Positions 30,586 to 42,004 of a DNA stretch of 64,000 nucleotides are shown here, piece after piece. The first letter of the stretch is position 1. Every line of letters begins with the position of its first letter. Location of the stretch: positions 88,333,659 through 88,397,658 of the forward strand of contig NC_089822.1 in NCBI RefSeq assembly GCF_035046505.1, given 5' to 3'. Source of the DNA: Tiliqua scincoides. Lineage: Eukaryota; Chordata; Lepidosauria; Squamata; Scincidae. The notes under the pieces were generated by a model that worked only from the letters and a program-made list of their open reading frames with translations, was not told where the DNA came from and did no database searches. Position numbers and translations under genes: made by a program.

Positions 30586-33429
30586 GCCTAAGTGAGAGGA
30601 GGAAGAGGTAGATATTATTTTTCCCCTTTCCTGTGCTCAGTTCCCCCCCCCCCATGCTTTCTTTTCCTCTCCTCTCCTCCTGTTATGGGAGCCCTGTACT
30701 TAGGTGAGGCACCTGCCTTGCCCAGCTCAGGCTGGCCCAGCCCACAACATAGATAAGACACGAATGCTGGCCCATGACATCTAAGCACTGAAGAAGGTGT
30801 GCCCCATTTGCAATCCTTGTGTTTTCTCTCACATACACTGTCTCTCCCCCCCCCAGCAACAGTAAATTGCTCTTCCTCAGACACACAGCTTTCACCTTCT
30901 CCACCTCTGCCATGCGAACACACCACACACACACAGTGTATGTGCATTCATTAACCTGCCATCATGCGTAATGTGTCACTAGGCTTGCTGTCCATGATTA
31001 ATATAGTATAACTTCTGCTAAGAAAAAGATGAAACTACTTGTGAAGGACTTGGTATGCTGGCAGTTTCTGTAGAATTGGGAGTGATACTAATCCTTCCTT
31101 CAGTCCTGCACATGTATTTGTCATCTCATGCTGTTAGATTGATATATGTGAACACTCTAATACAGTACATCTTTTTTTTTTCCCCTGGAGTTGCAACGTG
31201 TGTGTGTGTGCTTACATACAGATAATTGAACCTGAACCTAGCATCAAATGTGAAGGATTCATATATGTAACTCCTGAACTGATTGCATCAAACTGTACAG
31301 TCTCTGTGCACCTTTCTTATGTGCATACTTGAGTCCTGGTATTCTGTAATACATACACAATCAGTATTCCACTAGAGGCCTTCCACCATAAAATGTTCAT
31401 GCGTATACTGATGTTAAGAGACATTATTATTACACTTTCTCTTGTTCTTTCTTCAAGGAACTCAGGGTGGTGATGCACATTTTCTCCCATCTTTTCTGTA
31501 AATACTGTATTTGGTTGATAACTTGTTTGTGATTTCCTTGTCACCTTGTAATAGTGTTAATGTTACGGAAATGTGTTACTCCTTATAATTGAATCACAAT
31601 ATTTTTATTATAAAATTACAGAACTTTTGTAAGGCAAAGTACAAGCCATGCTTGGTGCTAGTGCTAGGTTGCTGGGACCCTGGGGCAAAGCCCTGTCCTG
31701 TGCCCCCCATGGTGTCTCCACCCACCTCAGTGGTGCATTTGATACTTCCACTGCCATTGGTACTGAGGTTTAGGTATTGGCCTGGATTGGTGAGTCCTCT
31801 AAATACAGGCCCACTGTTAATGTTTGATTTGGCCAAACATTGGCTATACTGACATAGTTATTTGGAAAAAAGTCTGAGGTAATCTTGAATGAATGCTGTG
31901 CAGTTTGTTTTAAGGATCTTTTAAAGACCCAATCATTCACTGCCCTGTTATAAGTGCTTCTGCTCAGTGTGACATGGACTGCTAAGTGTGACATGGTCTG
32001 CATGATTTAAAGTAGGATATAGCATTGTATATTATCATTTTCTTGATAATGCTTGTTGAAATGCTAGGAAAAGTTTCTAGGAAGGATGTATGTTATGATG
32101 ATGTTCCCATGTGGTGATTGGTGAATCCTAGTGTCAAGTATGCATGTAGTGTTTTGAAGAAGGAAGAAGTATGCTTTTAACAGGGCTGAGTGGGAGTTTC
32201 TACTCCTTGGTACAGTACTGAGTGAAATTCCAGATTTCCTTGTCTGTTACTGATTGCTACATATTACTTCCTGTGTTACATAATGAAATGAACTTAATAC
32301 CACAAGACTAATTTCTGTGACTTTTTTGATCCTCAATAAAAACAGTTATTTGCATGTGCTTGTAAGTGTTTACAAGACAGGCAGTGGTTTTTGTCCTTAT
32401 CCAATTCTACATTTGTTATTGGTTTTGTATGTTTTGAAATGTTGGGTTGTAATCATAACTTTTTGATAACTTTTAGTAACTTAACTTTCTTACTAAGGCA
32501 AAAGAAAACATCTCTGTTAAGATGTGTGTTAAACAGTCAAAATGGTTAAATTTTCGGAGGAAAAAAACCTTCAAACTTCTCTTTTGGCTTAAGTTGCATG
32601 TAATGTATGAGGGAGGCATTATTGCTATTGCAGGAACAGGGTTGGGTTGTCATCATGCCAGCAGGTATTTTGCTTGTCCTTCTTATACCTGCATGCTTTA
32701 AGTTTCATTGAGTACTATGCCTATGCATAGTTTCATTGAGCACTATGCTTTCTACACTGCTGTTGTAGAAAGCAGGTAGATGTTAATGCGGAATGTGGAA
32801 CTAAAACTCATGTGCAAGCCTGAAAAATAAGAATAAATGAGAGTACGAATACTGTATATTCTTATCCTGTGCCTGGTTAGCAGTTCTGGTCTTTTGCTCC
32901 TAATGATTTATTTTCAAGAAATGTTATTGCTAAGATCCTGTCAGTGACTTCATTTGCATTTTATCAAATGGCTTAAAATTGAACAGGGCTCTGTCTGTTT
33001 TTTTATGTCTGCAGGGGTGAACTTTCTGTCCAGTGCTTTGGGAATCAACTTGTTGATGTGGTGCTTATAACTAGATTTTATATAGTAACGATTGTATCAA
33101 ATATGTAACTTCAGTAGCTACAGGATAATTCATAGCATTGCATCCTAGAATAAGTAGATTCTCTCTTAATGGCTCTTATAACACAGAGCCATTGTATAAA
33201 CCATATGGACTACTTGAGTAAAATGGGCCCATGTTTGCAGGGAACAAAGAAGTTGGCATCTAACAGTTACTTTGAATGCTTTTACAATTTTTTTTTGCAT
33301 AATGGGCCTATTAGAAAAACAATCATTATTAACCTATCACAAATGTGTGTTTGTATTTATGTATTTGAAATTATAAAGGTAGGATAAATATTTTATTAAT
33401 GAAACAGTCAAGATGACTGTGTCCACATT
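30586..33429. other. intron 1 sequence without recognised feature
   Basis: Contains a short CA tract near 30922 and a GT tract near 31198. The rest is AT-rich unique-looking intron sequence. ORFs of 75-110 codons have no recognisable motif. Confidence 0.5.
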
Positions 33430-34570
33430 CAAATACAATCATGCAATAAGCTAAAACCAGTAAAAACATGGTATGTAACACGACATAGTGCAGCAACAAG
33501 ATTTGAAAGCCATCTAAGCTGCAGGTCAGCCAAAACAAAAATCTGTTGTCCGGTCTTTAAAGACTATGAGAGAATGGGTCAAACTGATCTCTAGGGAAGA
33601 AGAGTTTCATTGCTTTGAACACTGTATTGGGAAAGGTCCTCTCTTACATCCTTGCCAGATCTCACTCTAACAGTAATGGGGCACAGATTATTAGACTGCC
33701 AGGATCATACAGAAGGAAAGAAGGATGTTTCAAAGAAAGAAATTTCAAGTAACCTGATCCTAAGCTGTTTAAGCCTGGAAAAGTAATTATGAGCACTTTG
33801 AATTTAGCATTTTAAATGAATTGGAAGCCAATACAGATAGAACTGCAATTTCAGAAAGCAGGCTCTGTTTATTTTATTTCAAAACATTTTATGTTTTGAA
33901 TTTCTTGCCTCAAAGGCAACCTAAGATTGCTAATTGACTAAAACTAGCAAAAATAATAAAAGGTATGAAGGCAGTATTACAACAAAAATCCAAGTGACTG
34001 CCATTCTAATTACTTCATTACCATTACAATCCTCACCCTCCACCAAAAGCTGAGCCAAAAAAGCTATGTTTTAATCAGTGTCTTGAAGGAGGGTAAGGTA
34101 GAGACCATTTGAACCTCAGCAGTATGTCATCTCATGGGATATTCTTGATTGATGTTGGTCACACTTCTGAGGACAAGAATGCCCAGCCACTCTGTTGACA
34201 GTGTATGGGAATGCACATTTGGAAGGGCATATCCTTATGGTATCCAGGTCCACAAACCACTAAAGGCATGTATCACTCCTTGAACTGAGTCTGGAAACAA
34301 ATTGGCAACCAGTGAAATTTGCAAAGAATTGAGGTACTGCAATCCCATCAAGCAGACCTGGTTAGCACTGTGGCTACTCCATGTTGTGCCAGCTGATGTT
34401 CCTGGATGCTTTTTTGTGGTCAGCCCCAGCTAGTGTTTAAAATACTGCCACATTTTGGATTACCTGAAGTTTCCATACATTTTTCAAGGGTATCCCTGTG
34501 TACAGTGTATTTCAGTAATTCACCTTAGTGTAATCAAGGCTTGTGTGATCATAGCCAGGTTTTCTTTCTC
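33430..34570 (+). mobile_element. two overlapping relics of an old interspersed repeat
   Basis: Segments at 33780-33850 (agcactttgaatttagc, gaattggaagccaatacag) and 34275-34340 (ccttgaactgagtctggaa, aaattggcaaccagtg) are diverged copies of one motif. The second copy continues to gtatttcagtaattcacctt. This order is familiar from an ancient amniote repeat, but I cannot name the family. No open frame. Confidence 0.4.
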
Positions 34571-35029
34571 CAGATTTGGGCACAGCTGGCCCCAATGGTG
34601 GCATTGGGGTGTTAGGGACATAGTCCAGGGTAGCAGGAAAGCTGGTGAGCTTCTATACCTTGGTCCTTTTCCTCCAAGCCTATTGCAGCCTCTTTCACTG
34701 AGGCTTGCCCTTCACATCCCTCTAAAGGAGCTATCACACTCACTTCCACTGCTCCCAGTCCAAGCTGCCTCATCCATGGCCCTGGCAGGTCTGTTATAGT
34801 CTGGTGTCAGCAATGCAAAAGCGTTACTCCCCCTCCAGTTATCCCTGTCTCCCACCTAGAAGTGGCGTTGCAGCCACAATGAAGATTCATTTTCTTGGTC
34901 CCTATGCAGCCATAGCAATGCCCTCTCACATTGCTAGATGGAATGCCTGCAGTTTAATCTTCACAGCAACATCTGGTTCCAGGTGCCGACCTAAACTGGA
35001 CAGAAGCACTTCTGGCTGCAGCTACCTTC

Positions 35030-35165
35030 TCATCAAAATGGAGGAAAGTCAAGTCCAATGACTGTTTGCTGGTGTTTCTTCCATACATTTTTAGATTGCA
35101 AGTGTTTCAGAACAGGGAAAAACTTATTTAGTTATGTGTACTGCTTTGTGAACTTTTAAGTAATA
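35030..35165 (+). mobile_element. L2-like 3' tail fragment
   Basis: The sequence gctggtgtttcttccataca then tttttagattgcaagtg, acagggaaaaac and gtgtactgctttgtgaactt parallels 47010-47135. Both resemble the tail of an L2-group element or its SINE. Confidence 0.4.
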
Positions 35166-35933
35166 TAGTAAAAGCCTTGTTATCCAACAAGCACAAGAAA
35201 CAGGTTACCCAAATGTACTCATTAATGAAGCTTTCAGTACCTCCAGGGTTTCCTCTGTTCCCTACTTACCTAATATGGTTCCCTCCATGGTGCTTCTCTG
35301 CCCTCCTTCCCTCTTTGAGGGAACAAATTGTATACTTTCTTCCTTACAAGGCCCTAGTATGGAAGGAAGTGGAACATCTCTGCTTCTAGAGGGCCCTCTG
35401 GAAGGAAGGAAGGAGACTGGAAAGGCAGAGTGACTGGAGACCTGTTAGGTAAATGAGTGAGAGAGCTCTAGGCAGGCAGGCGGTTTGCCTAACTCAGGGG
35501 TCGGCAACCTGCGGCTCTAGAGCCGCATGTGGCTCTTTCAGCTGTCTGCTTCGGCTCCTTCTGGTGAAAGTGGCAAAGGGGTTAACAGGAGGCACCTGTG
35601 TTGGGAGGGCAGGCTGCTTTCCTCCACCCCCTGAGCTCACTGCCCTCCTCTCCCTTCATCCCCACCTGCCCCGCATTGGTTTCCCTTTTCAATTTTGCCC
35701 GCTCTGCAGGCTTAAGCTCCCTGTTTTTCCCTTCCCCAACTCTCCAGCAGGCTCAGCCAATCAGCATCCAGCAGACTCCTGGCTTTTTCTGTTGGAATGG
35801 CTCAGGGCCCTTCACTGGCTGACCACCAGCCAATCCTGAGCTGCCCTCCTCCTCAGCCATTGCAGCCTGCCTTTCCTTGAGTAGGTCCCCACTCAGTGCA
35901 AGGAGAGGCTTTTCCTCCACAGCAGAGGAGACA

Positions 35934-36385
35934 TCCTGTGTGTCTACTCAGTAGTAAGCCCCATTACAGTGGATGAAGCTTGCTCCCAGGAAAGGGTGCC
36001 TGGGATGGCAGCCTTGAAGCCTGCTCAAGACCAAGCCCAAGGACGGGTGAGTGGGAGCCTGCGCAGGTCTGTTCAAGAGTAAGCCCCAATGTAGTCCCTG
36101 GGCTACTCCCAGGAAGGTGTGGAGGGCTGTAGCCTCAGCCTCCTCCTGTGCAGGTCTACTCAGAAGTAAGCCCCACTGTAGTCACAGAGGCTTCCTCCCA
36201 GGAAGGTGTGGAGGGCTGCAGCCTCAGCCCCCTCCTATGCAGGTCTACTCACAAGTAGTCAGTGAGGCTTCCTCCCAGGAAAGTGCGGAGAGGACTGCAA
36301 CCTGAGAGCTCCAACCAACTTGTCTGCTCAGAAGTCCCATTTTAGCCAATGGGGCTTACTCCCAGGATAGTGTGGAGAGGGTTGC
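35934..36385. repeat. fold-back repeat cluster inside hAT-B copy 2
   Basis: About five units with agtaagccccattacagt-like arms and ggcttcctcccaggaaggtg-like arms recur every ~70-100 bp. They resemble the array at 30122-30585 and have evidently grown by local duplication (gtgtggagggctgtagcctc repeated near 36118 and 36207). Confidence 0.75.
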
Positions 36386-36570
36386 AACCTGAGTGAGGGA
36401 GGGCAGGCAGGCAGGCAGGCAGGGCAGAAGCTGGCCTGTGGCTGCCCCCCCTTCTTCTCTTCCCCACCTCTGGAGTCTGTGTCCTTTTTTCCTTCTAGCA
36501 GGGTGCCTCTGGAAGATGGGGGGAGTTCTTTAGTATCCATGTAAGATAAGCAGATGTCATAACCACCATA

Positions 36571-37147
36571 TGTATTGGAAGCCTGGAAGATCTGGTGAGG
36601 AGGTAGATGTGGTGTCAGCAGTGGCCCCTTTAAGGGTAAGGCCTGGGCATCCAGCTGAGTGTGCTGCACAGCTGCAGCCACTTGAAGGCAATAGGGCCAT
36701 CAGGGATATAAGGAGCACCTGAGGCAGGAAGGGGGTGTGTGGGTTGGAGGTAGGAGAAGAGACTGATTTGCCTTATTGATTTGGATACTCTGACTGACTT
36801 ACTTTGGAATCTGACCTTGGACTGTGACTTGGCTTATTGACTTTGGACTCTGCCCTGGATACTCTGACTGACTTTGTGACTAATGGACTGCTGGAGACAC
36901 TGGAGTTTGGTGTGTGGCTGCTGTGCCCAAGACCTGCTGAGGACCAAGGGGCTGCTGTAGTGGTGGGAGGCTGCTGGCAGGAGAGAGGACCTCTGTAGGT
37001 TGAACAGGCGAGCTGCCCTGGAGGTGGGGTCCAGCAGGAGTGCAGGGCAGAACCAGGGTCATTTGTTGGGGGAAAGAAGGGGAGCTAATTTGCTTAAAGT
37101 GGGCATAATTCTCCAGGCAGAGAATGGCCTTGGAATCAGGCAAAACA
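36571..37147 (+). mobile_element. solo LTR fossil
   Basis: A 577-bp unit begins TG and ends CA (tgtattggaa...gcaaaaca), flanked on both sides by the 5-bp duplication ccata. A TATA-like motif (atataagg) lies near 36716. A second, inverted copy is at 56605-57150. No internal viral-type genes accompany it, so it is a solo LTR left by recombination. The family (Ty3/Gypsy or ERV) is unresolved. Confidence 0.72.
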
Positions 37148-37400
37148 CCATAGAGGACCAGGAGTCTGAAAACACAGGACACGAATGTATGACAAAACTA
37201 ACTAAAAGCTACAAGAGGGGGCTATATTATAAAAATGGGACCTATAAGAGCATAAAGATTAAAAACAACAACTATATATGCAGTGTTATCTTCATTTTAG
37301 ATGTCAAAAGGGTTTTGTGGCTCCTGAGGTTTTTTTTCCTCCAGAAAATGTGTCCAAATGGCTCTTTGAGTTTTTAAGGTTGCTGACCCCTGGCCTAATG

Positions 37401-40400
37401 GATACTTTGTTAAAATGAGTGGGTTGTTTAACTAGCATTTCTGCCTATCATGTAGATGCCAGATAACTGAGTTTGCCACTAAACTAAGTGCTGGATAGTG
37501 TATCTTTTACAGTATATAAATATTTTAAATAATAAACATGTTGTGCTTACTGTTCGGGGAAAAAAGCATCAGTGCAGAAGTGCAAAGGTACTGCAGAGGT
37601 CTTTGTTTGGGCAAAGAGGAGGTGGAAAGTGCAGAGGTGTCTGATAGTACTGTTCTACTACTATAGAGACTAAATACTGCCCTGAAGCATTGCTGAAAAG
37701 TTATAGCCTTCAGTATATAACCATTTGTAGCATGTTATCATCCTTTAAAATGTGGTTCCTCAACCTGAATCCTTTACTCCAAATGAAAACTTAACTTCTG
37801 ATAAATTAGCAGTACAGTAGCCTTGCAAATAACCAGTCACATGGGAATGAGTATATTTCCTCCTGATGACCAAGAGAGACAGATAGTGCAGCCTGTAGTA
37901 CAATAGAACATACCAAAATTTTGATATTTTGTGCCCCAGCACCACCTTATTGGTTGTCTGAGTAACATTCACTGTAGTCTCTAAATTAGTTTTACAATTA
38001 CTGCTTGCAATTACAGTCTTGCAATTACTGTCATATACGATATGCAAGGTTTAACTTAAGACAAGGTTCAACTTGAAGCACATATAAAACATGTATGAAG
38101 GATTTGTAGAACTCTAGAAATACCTTGGAACATATGCATTTGTTCAGAAGCCTCTGTAAACTACTTTTGGTTTACAAAGGCAAACTAGAAGTTGACTTCC
38201 AAAAACTGGAATTAGCTTTTGAGGCATCTGAAGACTATTCTGAGGCCCACACATAGTGGACCCCCGTAGAGTGGGTCACAGGCCTGGTGCAATCTGGAAG
38301 AGGCCTTGGGGGTTTCCCCATACTCCTGGAATGGCTCCAATTTGGGTGGGAGAGCCTAGGTTGCGACCCATCTGGCATGGGCCTGTGACCCATGCTTTGG
38401 AAAACTCTGTTCTAGATGAACAGAAAGTTGAACCATCAGTGGGCTTTGTATAGGAAAGTGGAAGAAAGGGAGAAGGGCCAATGGTTAATCTGATCTCCTC
38501 TTAATTGGTTGAAATACAGCCCAATACTATCTAGGCTGGCATGTGCAATGCAGTAATGCAAAACAGTCTTGATTGCAGGCTGGTTGGGGCCCAGGCAGAG
38601 GCAGACACATAAACAAAGGCATTTTTTATTTACCTATTCTGCTGGGTCCCAGTGGGCCTACTTAGATTCATACTAGCTGTTTTGCTGGCATAAATCTGGT
38701 AAGTCCAAAGGGGCATGTTGTCCCTGGGCTGGGATCTTACAGATGCAACTACTGCTGAGATCCGCCCTGGCCCAGTTCCCACCTGATCATCCCCTGAACA
38801 GCCCCCTCCTCTAAACTTTCTTCTAGTTTGGCAGGCACTGCTGCCAGTACAGTGCTTCCTGATTCCTGCGGCATCTGTAGTGAGCCTCCTGCTGTTTGGG
38901 CTGGCTTTTTGCTGACAGATCACAAGATTCATCAGTGTAAGGCCCTGGTAGGGTTTGGCTGTTAATGAGCTCAGATACTGAAGTGAGGAAGAGAATCTCA
39001 AGGCTAGGTAGCCAAGATCCAGTGGACTCCCTGAAAACAACAAAGAGCAATGAAGTGCAAGTAGGAGGAAAGAGTAAGTTTCAATTATAGGCAAAGCCAA
39101 TGGGCATTCTAGAAACTTATGCATCGTAGAAGAAAAAAGAGGCATTGAAGTGCACAGGCACTTGTTTGTGTATCTGTGCAGCTGTGTTGCTCTGGGTAGT
39201 GGCTTGCCTGGTTGTGGTGGAGTGGGGGGAGTGAGGGTTGAAGGCAGAGCAACAAGATGAGTAAAGTGGCAAGTTATCTTCCTAGTTACCTGGGTTGACA
39301 CAGATTTCTGTGAAAGTGCAGTGCCTTAGAAGTGCAGTGATGCAGTACAGCATGTGTCTTTCAATCCATCAAAGGTGAGGTGAATGGGGAATGAACATGA
39401 TGGGGTGGTAGTCTCTGGTCAGAATTCTTACAGGATTTTTGATCATAGAAGATGATCTTTTGAATCAATAGGTACCTGTTTCTGTCTATATTTGTCTCTT
39501 AAAGTGTGATTGGTTAAAACGGGTTTTATGCTGCTATGTGTTTCACATGGGTATAGTTTTGATTTATTTTTGGTATGGCTTTATTTAAAAGTCTTTATTT
39601 ATTTAAAACTCTTTTGAACCAAAAACTCTTTTGAACCAATATATTTAAAAAAAATATTCTAACAGCAATTAGATTACGGAGATTAGTGGCTTGAGCAATG
39701 GGAAAAACCTTTTTTCATTGATAAGGTGTACTCAGTCTCTTTCCTTTTCCATCTTTGGATGGTTGACGAAGAGAGGTTAAGATGCATCAGAAGAGAGATG
39801 TAGTGCAAATTGGAAGGACAACCCTTGTAGTGCAAATTGGAAGGACAAAGCTGAGTTTATTGGCAGGCTACTTTAGACTTGGATGTCTATTGTGTGAAAT
39901 AGCAGAGGTAAGAGTAGTTGTGTCTGAGGTATAAAATGTATCTGCTCATTTGTAGATCTTGGAAATAAACAGTCGTGAAAGCTCTGTCCCCACTTCCTTC
40001 TGATTTTCAGGAGAACTGGTGTACTCAAAGGACAGTGAGGAATTCTTTTTCATCGAAAGTAAACTGGGAAAATGAAAGCACATGTTGTGTTAATTTCTCT
40101 GCTCAGAGACTCCAGCTCCACAAAAAAAGGCTGTTGCAGCAGAAAATCTGTTAATCTTTGAGCAGATCTGATAAGCTTTATTTCTTACTAGTGAGAAGTC
40201 AGATAATGGCAGTTTGAGCACATACAGCAGTTATCACAAAACTTAACTTTTTCAGGACTTCCACTCTCTACCACAACTTGTGTTAAAGGCTGTAACACTT
40301 CAAGACAGAAGCAGAGAGTCATGTATATAACCTATAAGGGTGGCACCCAGCCATGGCTAGGAGCAATCTGCTGTGTTTTCATGGCAGGAGATATAATAAA

Positions 40401-42004
40401 GTTCTCAGTTGGCTGATTACTCTTCTTACTAGAAGGCCTACATATAGGAAGTCCCTTTATAAGTTGGGGTTCAGGACCAGGAATTTTGGACTTGCAGCAA
40501 AACTATTTATAAAGGGGAATTTTCTTTCATGAGAAATACAGTAATGTAAATAAAAATTAATGGAACTATGCTCTTTATTGGACTGAAAGAGGATAATTTT
40601 TTCCGAGGGGGGAAAAAATGGAATAAGGGAGGTATATGAAAACTAGAAAGTGGCATGCAGTCCTGAGCACACATTCCTGCGGTAGCAGCCTGTTCGTGAT
40701 GCAAGTTGAGAACTATTTCAGTTAGCAAACTGGAGGAGGTAGTGAGTTGTTGGTGGGCATCTCCAACCTCTCCCAGCTTGCTGCCTTTGTGGGGTCCAGA
40801 CTGGCTCCATCCTTTTCTCATGCTGTAGCATGCAAAAAGAGAATAAGGGAAGCTTATCCACTTCCCTTGACATCCCAGCTCCCATGCTGCTGTTGCCTCT
40901 TCTCTTGGCCAGTGGAGGGAAAGCTGAGGAGACAGTCGGCATCCAGCATCACTGCTGCTTCTGTCACCTCCCCACTTCTCATACCTCTTTCCCTTGGTAT
41001 CCAAAGCCTCCATTGCTTCCAATAATGCCTGCAGAGTAAATACTGGTCTTGTAGGAACTGGTGGTGCTGGACACCTAGGGAGTGAGGAAAATGGGGAGGG
41101 GGGAGAGAAAGCTCCCAACATTCTCTCTGCAGCCATTAGAGAAAGTGATGGTGACACTGGATGCCAAGGGAGAGATGTAAGTGAAGCAGGCAGGTGCCAG
41201 GAGTGACTCCTCCTGCTGTTGCAATTAATAACAGCAGCACCAAAATTGACAATATTGTAACAAAGATGTCCCTTTAAGGGCTCAGAGGATGGGAAGAGAA
41301 GAAGAGCATGTTTGACCCAGTAATGGCAAAATATAAATATTTGGGGTTACCCCCTTAAGAGTTCAGAAGAGAAAGATATGCAGGTGAGGCTACAGCAGTA
41401 AAAGATGTAAAAATTCACAGGTTCCCCACATGTGCATCTAGTTCCTCAAAACATTGAGAGTTTAAATGGGAAAACATAGTAGGGAGACTTATAACTGTAA
41501 CCTCTTGTGTTACAGTTTAAGGGATGTCATCTTACTAAGAGAAGGCTTTGCTCTGATTCTGTGGCACAGTGCGGTGCTTTTCTTCTGTGATGCCTTCACT
41601 GCTTAAAGTGATCCATATAAAGCTGCTCCCTTGGTAGTGGTCAAAGGTGGCCCAACTTCTACTGTGTCCATAGAAGATATGTGAAGAAGCCAGTGACAGA
41701 GAAGGAGAGTGGGTCAAGGTGGAGGGTCTGCCACCCTCATAATTTTATCTGTTGTGTTAATCTAAACTTAAATTGTAGCTTTAATCTAAATGCTTACCTA
41801 AATGAAAGCTGCAAAGTGAAGTCTGCAGAGTTGGGTTCAGATAGTTTTCCATAAGTAATTAAGACATAACTACACATTATCCACTTCATGTAGCCAAACC
41901 CCAAGTGCTTTCTCTGCAAAGTCCTGTTCAGAGAATGCATTTTCATGCATGAAAAAATTTGTACATAGAAAAATTTTCTAGAGTTTATCTGTGAAACTGG
42001 CAAT
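37401..42004. other. intron 1 sequence with few recognised features
   Basis: A possible hAT relic lies at 38236-38412 (ending catgctttggaaaactctg). A MITE-like agcccaatactatctaggct begins near 38518. The long minus ORFs at 38630-39301 (223 codons) and 40507-41157 (216 codons) have no recognisable domain and mixed composition, and are not called genes. Confidence 0.45.

Larger units (their letters stand above)
35495..37392. mobile_element. hAT-B copy 2, with nested insertions
   Basis: The ends caggggtcggcaacctgcgg and taaggttgctgacccctg are flanked by gcctaact (35487-35494) and gcctaatg (37393-37400), which share gcctaa. The outer sequence matches hAT-B copy 1. The centre instead holds a GC-moderate block (~35600-35930), a fold-back cluster (35934-36385) and a solo LTR (36571-37147). 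No transposase frame. Confidence 0.82.

Noticed and set aside
38630-39301. 223-codon minus-strand open frame in intron 1
   Set aside because: No recognisable domain, mixed composition, no splice or regulatory context, and repeat-like sequence at one edge. Treated as chance.
40507-41157. 216-codon minus-strand open frame in intron 1
   Set aside because: Overlapping plus-strand ORFs of comparable quality and no motif. Treated as chance.
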